DNA of 64,000 nt from NCBI GenBank assembly GCA_964402175.1, contig CAYOBN010000015.1, forward strand, positions 1-64,000. The letters are read 5' to 3'. The stretch is from JAWKUK01 sp964402175 (GTDB taxonomy: Bacteria; Planctomycetota; UBA1135; GCA-002686595). A program made the translations under genes and the position numbers. The notes beneath the pieces are model-generated. The model saw nothing but the letters and a program-made list of their open reading frames with translations, was not told where the DNA came from and did no database searches. Below, piece after piece: positions 40,510 through 49,225 of this stretch. Position 1 is the first letter of the stretch. Each line of letters starts with the position of its first letter.

Positions 40510-42050
40510 GGAGTCGGACGCAGGGATTCGGGGACGTAATAAGCGCGCTTGTCGAGCGCCGTGGCGACGAGTTCGCAGCGCTCGAGCCAAGCGCGCTCCG
40601 CAGCGTCGGCGACCGTACAGCTCAGCGACGGATATTCGTTGGTGCGGAGCGCGCGCTCGGAGATCACGAACGCGCTGGCGCCGGAGCGCTGCACACACTG
40701 GACGAAGCTGGCGCCCGAGTTCTTCCAGGGCAGGACCTCGGGGCTGACCAGTGCGCCGAGGTCGGTGACCGGCCCGGGCCAGGCGAAGCCGAAGACGCCG
40801 ATCTCGCCGATCACGACGCGCGGCGCGTGGGAGCCGGCGAAGCGCGGATCGCGCAGGAGCTCGGCCGCACAGACCCCGTAACCCTCCCAGTAGTACCGGA
40901 GCAGAGGCGCGCGTTTCAGCGCGAGAGTCACCGAGGCCGTCGCTGCGCCGACGGTCAGCAGCGCACCTGCAGCGAACACCGCACCGGCGCCGCGTGGCCC
41001 ATGCTGTAAGCGGAGCACGACTGTCTCGAGCCACGGCCGCGCTGCAAGAAGGACCGCAAACGACGAGGGCACGGCGTACCAGGAGGCCTCCGTCGCACCC
41101 TTACCCAGCAGGAAGAACGCGAGGTAGGTCGCGTAGAAGCCGAGCCACATGCGGGCGCCGCGGTCGCCCCCTTTCCAGTTCGCCCTCGTGATCAGGGCGA
41201 CAAAGAGCGCGATCAGGCTCGCTGCGGCGTACTTGGCCGTCTCCGGCAAGTGATCGACGAACGGCAAGAAGGTCAGCCGTGGCAGCGCCACGATCGCGGC
41301 TGTTGCCGTGGAGAGCGCCTCGTAGTGTCCGTTGTTCCAGCCGGTCTTCGCGAGCATCGACTGCGGCACGATGGTCCCGTACTTCAGCCAGGCGAAGGTG
41401 CACCACAGGAGGCCCGGAGTCAGGACCGTCAGCCAGAAGCGGGGCGCGCGCAACGGAGCGCGTTCGACGCCGTCGCTCTGCTTCGAGCGACTCAGCGCGC
41501 TCCAAAGGAGCCATGGCGCGAACAGGACAGCTTCGGGGCGAGTGATGAGCCCGAGGCCGTACCAGGCTGCCGCAGCCTGGATGCGGCCGCGCTGCACCGA
41601 GAAGCCAGCGCCTGCCAACAGCAGCGTGAACAGCGCCGACTCCATGCCCAGGAGCTGATTGTCGACGAAGACGGACAGGAGCGACACACAGACGACGATC
41701 GGCGCACGCGCTGCCCCGGTGACGTTGCGTGCGAGCATCAAGGTCAGCGCCGTCCATAGCAGGATGGAGAGGCACACCGTCGCCACTGAGACAGCGTCGC
41801 CGAAGGCTGCATACAGCAGCGCACTCAGTAGCACGAAGCTCGGCGAGGTGACGCCGAAGACGGCTTCGCCAGGGTTGTAGACGAGCGCTCCAGTCGTCAC
41901 GAGATTCCGCGCGTAACGCAGATGGATATAGGCATCGTCGACCAGGACGAAGTCCGTGACCAGAGCTGCAAGTGCGAGCCGCAAGAGGGCTGCGGCGAGG
42001 ACGAAGAGCAGCAGCCGGTTCACCTGCCAGGATCGGGGGGGCTCGATCAT
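40506..42050 (-). CDS. multi-TM GT-C type glycosyltransferase
   Basis: This 514-residue membrane protein has about 10-12 TM helices. The first periplasmic loop contains LVDDAYIHLRYARNL with the Asp-Asp pair and then NPGEAVFGVTSPS, the pattern of GT-C enzymes (ArnT/mannosyltransferase relatives) that use polyprenyl-phosphate sugars. A periplasmic C-terminal domain of roughly 130 residues follows. It is seventh in the operon, 9 nt after the double glycosyltransferase. Donor sugar is unknown. Confidence 0.75.
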   Translation of the reverse strand: MIEPPRSWQVNRLLLFVLAAALLRLALAALVTDFVLVDDAYIHLRYARNLVTTGALVYNPGEAVFGVTSPSFVLLSALLYAAFGDAVSVATVCLSILLWTALTLMLARNVTGAARAPIVVCVSLLSVFVDNQLLGMESALFTLLLAGAGFSVQRGRIQAAAAWYGLGLITRPEAVLFAPWLLWSALSRSKQSDGVERAPLRAPRFWLTVLTPGLLWCTFAWLKYGTIVPQSMLAKTGWNNGHYEALSTATAAIVALPRLTFLPFVDHLPETAKYAAASLIALFVALITRANWKGGDRGARMWLGFYATYLAFFLLGKGATEASWYAVPSSFAVLLAARPWLETVVLRLQHGPRGAGAVFAAGALLTVGAATASVTLALKRAPLLRYYWEGYGVCAAELLRDPRFAGSHAPRVVIGEIGVFGFAWPGPVTDLGALVSPEVLPWKNSGASFVQCVQRSGASAFVISERALRTNEYPSLSCTVADAAERAWLERCELVATALDKRAYYVPESLRPTP

Positions 42051-42059
42051 GGGAGTGCC

Positions 42060-44468
42060 TCAGGCGCTACGTCGGCGTTCGTTCGGGTCGAGCACCGCGG
42101 GCGCCGCTTGAAGATCTGGGAGCTGATCCGGGGTCGGATCGTCGAGCCTATAGAGCGCTCGGCAGAGCTCGGGCTCGATCTTCGACCACGAGAAGAGCGC
42201 TCCGATCATCGCGCGAGCGCCTGCGCCGCGCTCGTGCAACGTGCGGGCCTGCCACTCGCGCTCGCAGGCAGCAAGCGCGGCGGCCAATGCCTCGGTGTCG
42301 GGGCGATCGAGCGCGAAGCCTGCGCCGTATTCGCGGACCTCGCGGCCCAGACACGTCCCCGCAGTGATGATCACAGGACGGCCCATTGCAGCCGCTTCGA
42401 GCACGGCCGTGGGCATTCCCTCGTGCCGCGAAGGATGTACGAAGACGTCGAACGTCTGCAGGGTCGCAGCTTTCTCGGCGCCGAAGCGGGGCTCGTGGAA
42501 CGTAATGCGACGGTGCACGCCGAGCTCCGCCGCGCGCTTCTCCAGCGCGGCACGATCAGCACCCTCGCCGACAAGCCAAAGGGTGCCTTCACCGCCCACG
42601 GCGACGTGCCTCGCAAAGGCGTCCACGAGCGCGTCGAGGCCCTTCGTGTGCGCGTCGAAGCGCCCGAGATAACCGAAGAGCGGCCGCCGCACGTTGGCGG
42701 GATCCAGCGGCGCGACGTCCTGTAGAACGTCTTGCCCGTTGGGCACCACCGCGACTTTGCGCGCCGGCACGAGGTCCGTCATCTCGTCGCGCTCGCGCGC
42801 CGAGAAGGCCTGGACCATGCGCGCGCCCCGAAGCAAGCGCCTCTCGAAGAGCAGCGTGTAGATCCGCTTGCGGATCCCGCTCTTGGCACGCGCCAAACGC
42901 TGATAGCTGCCGTGCGGCGTCAGGACGTAGGGGATGCGCCGCTTACGCAGGGCGCGCCCCAACGCCGACATCGTCGGCAAGAACCCACCGTGCAGATGGG
43001 CGACGGTGGTGGACGGGAGCGCATCGAGCGCAGCCAGAAGCTCGCGGCTCAATCTGAACTGACCCTTGCCGCGTGGCAAGACGTGCAGCGGATAGGGCCG
43101 CTCACCGGAGTCCGAGCTCGTGTCCTCCACGAGGCCGAATACCCGCACATCGAGGCCGCGGGCCGCCTGTGCAGCGGCGAGGTGGTGAACGACATGGTTG
43201 ACGCCGTTGAGTCGCTCGGGGTTGGCGCGACCGAGGACGAAGTGCGCGATCGTCGCCTCGCTCGCTGGAAGCTCGAACGAGCGCTCGACGAGCTGGCACC
43301 AAATATGATCGAACGCAGCCGCTGTCCGCTCGCGCGTGAAGAGCTCGGCTTGCCGCAAGGCGCCGCGCCGCCCCATCTCACGCGCGCGAACCGGCTCCTC
43401 GAGGATGACCTGCAGCGCTCGGGCGAGCTTCTCGGGGTCCCCTGGCTCGAAGAGGAGCCCTGTTACGCCGGGCTCGACGACCTCGGTGACCCCGCCGTGG
43501 GCGGCCGCGACCACGGGCCGCGAGAACATCATCGCCTCGAGCGCCACCAACCCGAAGGGCTCCGGTCGCGTCGAGGGCACCGCGACGACATCCGCCGCGC
43601 TATAGAGGCACCCGACCGCATCGGTGTGCGGCATGTACCGGACGTAGCCCGTGAGGTTCCTGGCTTCGATCTCCTTGCGCAGGTTCACGACCGCCGCCTG
43701 CTGACCCGGAGGCGCGTCGCCGACGATCAAGAACTGGGCGTCGGGGAGCCGGAGGCGCAGCCGCTCTGCAGCCTCCATGAAGAGCCCTTGGCCCTTCCAG
43801 CCGTTGATTCGGCCGACGAGCACCACGACGGGGGCGTCGTCCGCGATGGAGAGCTCCCTGCGCGCGGTCGCGCGTGTCCAGCGACCGACCATCAAGCGCT
43901 CGCGATCGGCGGCGTCGAGGCCGTTGTGCACGACGCGGTGCCGCGCTGCGAGCTCGGACGAGTGCCGGTCCAGAGCTGCCCGGGTCGCGTGCGAGTTGCT
44001 GACGACGACGTCGGCGAGCTGCGCGGCGAGGCGCGCGAACCGACGCTCGATCGCGGCGGGTCGACCGATGATCTCGTGGATGTGCCAGAGGTGGCGTGCG
44101 CCGGCGAGCTTCGCGCCGATCGCTCCGCCGAGCACCACCGAAGTGTTCGTGTGGACGAGCGCGGGACGATGCAGCGCCACGAGGTCCCGCACGAAGCGCA
44201 CGGCGCGAGGGAGCTCTGCGAGCCACTTCAGGAGCCGCAGGGGCGAGCGCAGTGTCCTCCGCTCGATGACACCGAGGGGGCCGAACTCCACCGCCGCCCC
44301 AGCGGAGCGCAAACGCGCGACCAACGGGCCGTCGTACGGCAACGCGACGACGGCCCGCCAGCGCTCCGGATCGAGCCCGCGCACGAGCTCGAGGAGCGCC
44401 ACATCGGCCCCGTACCGGTCGGGGGTCGGGTGCAGGAAGAGGATGACGGGCCGCGTGTCGAGGGTCAT
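42060..44468 (-). CDS. double GT4 glycosyltransferase fusion
   Basis: The 802-residue protein joins two complete GT-B family 4 enzymes. The first (about 8-390) has LFLHPTPDRYGAD, VVLVGRINGWKGQGLFMEA and PEPFGLVALEAM. The second (about 410-785) has IAHFVLGRANPERLNGVNHV, LFGYLGRFDAHTKGLDALVD and PSRHEGMPTAVLEAAAMG. Both keep the phosphate-binding Arg/Lys and the E-x7-E acidic pair region. One polypeptide thus may add two successive sugars. It overlaps the acyltransferase stop by 4 nt. Confidence 0.8.
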   Translation of the reverse strand: MTLDTRPVILFLHPTPDRYGADVALLELVRGLDPERWRAVVALPYDGPLVARLRSAGAAVEFGPLGVIERRTLRSPLRLLKWLAELPRAVRFVRDLVALHRPALVHTNTSVVLGGAIGAKLAGARHLWHIHEIIGRPAAIERRFARLAAQLADVVVSNSHATRAALDRHSSELAARHRVVHNGLDAADRERLMVGRWTRATARRELSIADDAPVVVLVGRINGWKGQGLFMEAAERLRLRLPDAQFLIVGDAPPGQQAAVVNLRKEIEARNLTGYVRYMPHTDAVGCLYSAADVVAVPSTRPEPFGLVALEAMMFSRPVVAAAHGGVTEVVEPGVTGLLFEPGDPEKLARALQVILEEPVRAREMGRRGALRQAELFTRERTAAAFDHIWCQLVERSFELPASEATIAHFVLGRANPERLNGVNHVVHHLAAAQAARGLDVRVFGLVEDTSSDSGERPYPLHVLPRGKGQFRLSRELLAALDALPSTTVAHLHGGFLPTMSALGRALRKRRIPYVLTPHGSYQRLARAKSGIRKRIYTLLFERRLLRGARMVQAFSARERDEMTDLVPARKVAVVPNGQDVLQDVAPLDPANVRRPLFGYLGRFDAHTKGLDALVDAFARHVAVGGEGTLWLVGEGADRAALEKRAAELGVHRRITFHEPRFGAEKAATLQTFDVFVHPSRHEGMPTAVLEAAAMGRPVIITAGTCLGREVREYGAGFALDRPDTEALAAALAACEREWQARTLHERGAGARAMIGALFSWSKIEPELCRALYRLDDPTPDQLPDLQAAPAVLDPNERRRSA

Positions 44469-45211
44469 GCCGCCGCTCCGAGGGCTGCTCCGTGTATCGG
44501 CTGGCGGGCCCGGATGACCCGAGCCGGGACACCGGCGGCGACGGAACCCGGCGGGATATCGCGGGTGACGACGGCTCCGGCGGCGACGACGCTGCCCTTT
44601 CCGACCCGGACCCCCGCCAGCAGCGTCACATTGGCCCCGATCCAGCAGTCGTCCTCGATGGTGACCCCCGAGCGCTCGACCCCCTGGGTCCGGATCGGGC
44701 GCTCCGGATCGTCGAAGCGGTGGTTCTCTGGCAAGATGACTACGCGCGGTCCGAGGAGGACATCGCGGCCGAGGGTCACTCGGCCCGAGGCTCCGATCCA
44801 GCCGAACGCACCGATCGCCGTGCCCGCGCCGACGCTGAGCCCTTCCCCGAGCTCACCGCCGTAGTACGAGCTCGGTCGGATCGAAGCTCCGCGACCGATC
44901 GTGACTCCGTCGCCGAGGACGACGCCGTCGCGTGCGAGGCACTGCAGCTCGACGAGCTCTTCGAGCTTCACGCCCCGGCCGACACGCAGTCGCTCCGGAG
45001 CGTCGATGCGCACACCTCGTGCGACCAGGAGACGCCCGCCACACGCGCCCAGGCGCACGCTCCAGAGCAGGCCGCGGAGGGCGTTCCCACCGATTCGTAC
45101 CAGGATCCTGCGCGCATCGCGCGCGGTCAGCGCGGGATCGAGCGGAGCGGCGCTCGTCCCGGTGTGGGCGTGTGTCAGGCGGCGCAGCAGCCACAGCGAG
45201 ACGCTCTTCAT
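44465..45211 (-). CDS. left-handed beta-helix acyltransferase (WcaF/CysE-like)
   Basis: This 248-residue protein has an N-terminal helical region, then hexapeptide repeats (GVKLEELVEL, GDGVTIGRGASI, GRDVLLGPRVVILP) from about 70 to 230. The catalytic His lies in NHRFDDPERPI, and the coenzyme A end shows IGANVTLLAGVRVGKGSVV and GVPARVI. It probably O-acetylates a glycan residue. Both ends overlap neighbours by 4 nt. Confidence 0.8.
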   Translation of the reverse strand: MKSVSLWLLRRLTHAHTGTSAAPLDPALTARDARRILVRIGGNALRGLLWSVRLGACGGRLLVARGVRIDAPERLRVGRGVKLEELVELQCLARDGVVLGDGVTIGRGASIRPSSYYGGELGEGLSVGAGTAIGAFGWIGASGRVTLGRDVLLGPRVVILPENHRFDDPERPIRTQGVERSGVTIEDDCWIGANVTLLAGVRVGKGSVVAAGAVVTRDIPPGSVAAGVPARVIRARQPIHGAALGAAA

Positions 45212-46491
45212 GCCGCGACCCCCCGAGGTCTCTCTTCCGCGACGCCTCGGACGAGCCCTCGGTAGAGCGCTTCGAGGACCACGCCTTTGCTGTCCCAGCT
45301 CGCAGAGGCAGCGGCGAAACGCGCGGCTTGACGAGCGAGGCGACTGCGAAGCCCCTCGTCCTCGGCGAGCCGCAGCAGCGCCGAAGCCAGCGCTGCGCTG
45401 ACGTCGCTCGGTCGCCCGGCGGACGAGACGACGAGCCCACGCGCTTCGGGGTCATCCAGGCCGTGCTCTCCGACCATCTCACCCGGTCCGCCGTGCTGCA
45501 GGGTCACGACCGGGCAGCCCGCGTTGAACGCCTCGGGCACGACCATGCCGCCCCCTTCGAACGATGGGAACAAGAACACATCGGCTGTCTGCAGGCGCAT
45601 CAGTGCCTCTGCGTGCGGCAAGCGCCCGGTGAACGTGACGGCAGCGCCGAGCGGCGCCGCTCTCACCTCCAGCTCGCGGCGGAGCGGACCATCACCGACG
45701 AAGGTGAGCGATGAGCCAGGCTTCGCGCGGACGAGGCATTCGAACGCTTCGAGCGCCAGGCGAGCGCCCTTCAGCGGTACGAGACGTCCTGCAAAGACGA
45801 CGGCCAGGGCCTGGCCCGATGCGCGCCGCTGGAAGCGCTCCTGTGGGAGCTGCGACGGCTCGATCCCCGCCGCCCACAAGCGCCGGAGCTTGTATTTGTG
45901 CTGCGCTGGCAGCCAGCGCTCGAACTCCGAGCCGAGTGAGAGGATCACGGCAGCGCGACCCCAGGTGTACTGCACAGCGGGATCGAATCGTGGCGCCGCG
46001 CGCCGCACGAGCGCGCGCCCGGCCTCACTCGCTCGCTCTCCGAGTCCACGGAGGAAACGCGCCGGGACACGGGGGTGCTGACCGACAGGACCCAGGACGA
46101 AGGGCGCGTCGAGCTCCGCGAGCCCGCTCGGGATCCACGGCGAAGCGAAGGTCAGGTGTTGCGACGCATCGAACCCACGCGCGCCGAAGGTCCGCTGCGC
46201 CCAACGCCCGAGCGACCGGTGCCAGGCGTAGGCATACGGCATCGCGAAGCGAGGACCAGCTTTGAGCCGCAGCGCGAGGGGCGACAGCTCGTAACCGTGC
46301 ACGTCCATGCTGAGCCCTGCAGCGCGCACAGCCGCTTGAACTGCAGCGACGTTGTTGCGCCGCGTCACGAGCGTCACGTCGGCGAAACGCGCGAGCTGGC
46401 GCGCCATGTTCCAACCGATGCCGGCTTCGCTGCCGGCGTCTGGCGCGCACGCGTAGGCGGCGGCGAGCACTCGGGGCCGCCAGCGTGTCAT
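45208..46491 (-). CDS. GT4 family glycosyltransferase
   Basis: This 427-residue GT-B enzyme has an N-terminal acceptor domain starting VLAAAYACAPDAGSEAGIGW, as in glycogen-synthase-like GT4 enzymes, and a donor domain with VVFAGRLVPLKGARLALEAF, FPSFEGGGMVVPEAFNAG (the EGGG...E acidic pair) and a trailing helical cap. It overlaps the O-antigen-ligase-like gene by 4 nt upstream and the acyltransferase gene downstream. Confidence 0.85.
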   Translation of the reverse strand: MTRWRPRVLAAAYACAPDAGSEAGIGWNMARQLARFADVTLVTRRNNVAAVQAAVRAAGLSMDVHGYELSPLALRLKAGPRFAMPYAYAWHRSLGRWAQRTFGARGFDASQHLTFASPWIPSGLAELDAPFVLGPVGQHPRVPARFLRGLGERASEAGRALVRRAAPRFDPAVQYTWGRAAVILSLGSEFERWLPAQHKYKLRRLWAAGIEPSQLPQERFQRRASGQALAVVFAGRLVPLKGARLALEAFECLVRAKPGSSLTFVGDGPLRRELEVRAAPLGAAVTFTGRLPHAEALMRLQTADVFLFPSFEGGGMVVPEAFNAGCPVVTLQHGGPGEMVGEHGLDDPEARGLVVSSAGRPSDVSAALASALLRLAEDEGLRSRLARQAARFAAASASWDSKGVVLEALYRGLVRGVAEERPRGVAA

Positions 46492-47858
46492 GTGCGCAGG
46501 CCGACCTCCGCCGGCTGCACGGAGTCGAACCGGACGGGCCTCGAAGCCGGGCTGCTGCTCTTGCGAGCAGCCGCTGCAAGGACGAGGGTGTAGAGGCCGT
46601 AGTGGAACAGCATCGTCACGTTCGGGTACCCGACGATCCCGAACTCGGGCACCGAGGTCAGCGCGACGACGACCGCGAGCGCAAACGCGAGCGCCCAAAC
46701 CTCGCGTTCGCCGCGGGGCGTCCGGAACAGCGCGCGGCCTGCCGCTGCCAGCGGCAAGAAGACCAGAGCGACGACGCACACGAAGCCAGGGATGCCCGTC
46801 GAGACGAGCGCAAACAGGTAGGTGTTGTGCGCGTTGTTCCAGAAGTGACCGGCATGCATGAAGCCGCCTTCGGACGAGAGCATCATGTAACCAGCGCCGA
46901 GCCAAGGCGCGCGCGGTACCTGCTCCTGCAGCAGCGCCTTCCAGAGCTCGGTGCGGCCCGTTCCCGTAGCAACATCCGCGGCGCTCTCGCCGCGTAGGAA
47001 GTAGCTCCAGACGGCATCGGCTTGCATCGCCGCAAAGACCGCGACGAGGGCTACGGCTGCTCCGAACCGCAGCACACGGCGCGAATCGCTCGGCCAATAG
47101 GGGAAATGCAGGACTGCGAGCCCCACAAGGGCCGTCACAGTCGCGGTGCGCGAGCGGGCGTGATAGAGCACATAGGTCGAAAGCGCCAGGCAGAGCCACG
47201 GTACAAACCGTTGTACGATGGCGCCCGCGCGCCCGAGGACGAGCTCGAAGCTGCTCCAGAGCAGAACCACCACGGCCGCGAACCCCAGCACGTTGGCGTT
47301 CATGAACTTGTGGCCCATGCGCTGAACACCATCGGCGCTGGTGTGAAAGGCCAGCTCTGGCCTCGCGATCGCCATGATGACCGCGATCGCGAGGGTCGGC
47401 GCCAACGCCAGGCAGTGCCACGTCAATGCGTGGCGCAGCGGGGCCTCGCGTGTGGTCGTGACGTAGAGCGCGACGCCGGTCAAGAAGAAGACCACGAGCT
47501 CTCCCAGACGGAAGAAGGGCACCCACGGCACCGGAGTGCGGTGCAGGCCGAGCAGCGCCCAGAGCGTCAGAAAGAACACGGGGAGAGCGGCTGGGCGCGT
47601 GCAGCGGTCGAGCACAGCGAAGCGATGGCGCCAGAGCACCCACGCCAGCACCGACGTCGCCGCGCCGCGTGCAGCGAGCTTGAAGAGCGTGTTGCTTGCC
47701 CCGAACTGGCTGACATCCACCAAGCCCCCGGTCGACGCGTCCAGCGTGATGAACGGGACAAAGGCCAGCCCGTAGCTGACATGCGCGAGGGTGCGTGCCT
47801 GCGCCAGCCACAGAAAGAGCGCCGTTGCGACGACGGCGACTAGGATCCAGACGCTCAT
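46488..47858 (-). CDS. O-antigen ligase/polymerase family membrane protein
   Basis: This 456-residue protein has about 12 TM helices and a large periplasmic loop with GRTELWKALLQEQV and HNTYLFALVSTGIPG, the signature region of the Wzy_C/O-antigen ligase superfamily. It would polymerise or transfer the lipid-linked glycan. No Wzx flippase or initiating sugar-phosphate transferase is seen in the window. The ATG at 47858 overlaps the previous stop. Confidence 0.8.
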   Translation of the reverse strand: MSVWILVAVVATALFLWLAQARTLAHVSYGLAFVPFITLDASTGGLVDVSQFGASNTLFKLAARGAATSVLAWVLWRHRFAVLDRCTRPAALPVFFLTLWALLGLHRTPVPWVPFFRLGELVVFFLTGVALYVTTTREAPLRHALTWHCLALAPTLAIAVIMAIARPELAFHTSADGVQRMGHKFMNANVLGFAAVVVLLWSSFELVLGRAGAIVQRFVPWLCLALSTYVLYHARSRTATVTALVGLAVLHFPYWPSDSRRVLRFGAAVALVAVFAAMQADAVWSYFLRGESAADVATGTGRTELWKALLQEQVPRAPWLGAGYMMLSSEGGFMHAGHFWNNAHNTYLFALVSTGIPGFVCVVALVFLPLAAAGRALFRTPRGEREVWALAFALAVVVALTSVPEFGIVGYPNVTMLFHYGLYTLVLAAAARKSSSPASRPVRFDSVQPAEVGLRT

Positions 47859-49225
47859 GCTGCCGCGTCGAACACTGGCAAGGAGCTCCAAGGAACGCGC
47901 CGGTCGCGGAGACAACCGGCGACGCGGCGCGCGATCTCGCGGCGCGCGCGTCGTTGCCAGCCGACTTGGACGAACGGCGCCGGCTGAGCGCGGTTCAGCA
48001 CCTCATCGCGGACAGCAGCATGCAGCACGTAGAGCGCGAGCGCGCGCAGCACGCCGGGCCCATCGAGGCGCCCAAGATGGAGCAGGGGCCGCGCCATCCG
48101 ATCGAGGACTTCACCGAGGGACTCGAAGATCCGAGCCCCGTCGATTCGGTGCACGAGGACACCCGTCTGGATGTGGAAGTGGAACAGATCGAAGAGCAGC
48201 GGCGCACCGTCCGTGCACGCTTCCCAGTCGAACGCGCGTAGCCCGTGCGGCGAGACCGCGAGGTTCCAAGGCGTGAAGTCACCATGGGCGAGCGCTGTGG
48301 GGAGCGCGGCGCTCTCCGCCCCGAGCAGCTCCGCGAGCCCCGCGAAGTCCATGTGCCACTCGGGGTCGTCGGCCTCCCGCAGGGTGTTCAGGCCTGACTC
48401 CGCTTGGCGCAGCAGGTGCTGTTCCTGTACGACGACCGAGCCCAACGTCCGCTGCGCGAGGGTGTGCAGGAACTCGATATGGAGGTCCGTGAGGACATCA
48501 GCCGAGCGATGACCTTCGAGGACCTCGACCGAGAACCACGCGACTCCATGCCGCTCGCCGCGATCGAGGAGCCGAGGTGCGAGCTCGGGCACCAGCTCTG
48601 CGAGGCGATCCAACGCCCGGCGCTCGTCGCGGATCGCCGTCTGTGAGCGCTCGTTCAGGCCGAACTTGTACAGCGCCCGGGGAGCACCATCGGGCTGCAG
48701 CACCCGCGCAATCAGCTTCTGTCGGGCGTCGGGGACTCCCGCTGCGATGGCAAAGTGCTCGTGGTCCGCGACCAGGGCGTCCGAGATGGAGCGGAGCCCT
48801 CCGCGGGTCACGACGATCAGCTCTGTCAGTCCGAGCCTGCGTACGACCCCGAGCGGCGCGAGGGCGTCCAGGAAGAGCCGCGCAGCGCGCCAGCGAGCGC
48901 GCCCCGATGGCAGCAGGGGCAACCCGCCGCGGACACAGGCCGCATCGGCGGTAGGGACCAGCACAAAGCCGCCCCCCGTGCCGGGAAAGATGACGAAGCG
49001 CTCGATGCGGACGTCTGCGGGGAGGAGCCCCTCGATGGTCGCGATGCCACCGAGCTGACCGAGCGGGCTCTGTCCATAGAACGCGAGGCGCTCGCTCTGC
49101 CCCAGCGCAGCGATCCGTGACGCGACAGTGTCCGTCGCTGTATCGGTGTCCAGCACCGCGACGGGCGGTGCCCCTCCGCGTAACAGCGGCAGCCAAACGT
49201 CGAGCGCGTAGGGCAGAGCGCTCAT
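47855..49225 (-). CDS. aminoglycoside-phosphotransferase-like kinase
   Basis: This 456-residue protein has an N-terminal region of about 170 residues of unknown fold. The kinase-like C-terminal half carries LAHGDFTPWNLAV (about 309-321), the catalytic HGDxxxxN loop, and FDWEACTDGAPLLFD, the metal-binding Asp. It probably phosphorylates a sugar, polyol or lipid of the polymer. It overlaps both neighbours by 4 nt. A companion P-loop kinase lies directly upstream. Confidence 0.7.
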   Translation of the reverse strand: MSALPYALDVWLPLLRGGAPPVAVLDTDTATDTVASRIAALGQSERLAFYGQSPLGQLGGIATIEGLLPADVRIERFVIFPGTGGGFVLVPTADAACVRGGLPLLPSGRARWRAARLFLDALAPLGVVRRLGLTELIVVTRGGLRSISDALVADHEHFAIAAGVPDARQKLIARVLQPDGAPRALYKFGLNERSQTAIRDERRALDRLAELVPELAPRLLDRGERHGVAWFSVEVLEGHRSADVLTDLHIEFLHTLAQRTLGSVVVQEQHLLRQAESGLNTLREADDPEWHMDFAGLAELLGAESAALPTALAHGDFTPWNLAVSPHGLRAFDWEACTDGAPLLFDLFHFHIQTGVLVHRIDGARIFESLGEVLDRMARPLLHLGRLDGPGVLRALALYVLHAAVRDEVLNRAQPAPFVQVGWQRRARREIARRVAGCLRDRRVPWSSLPVFDAAA

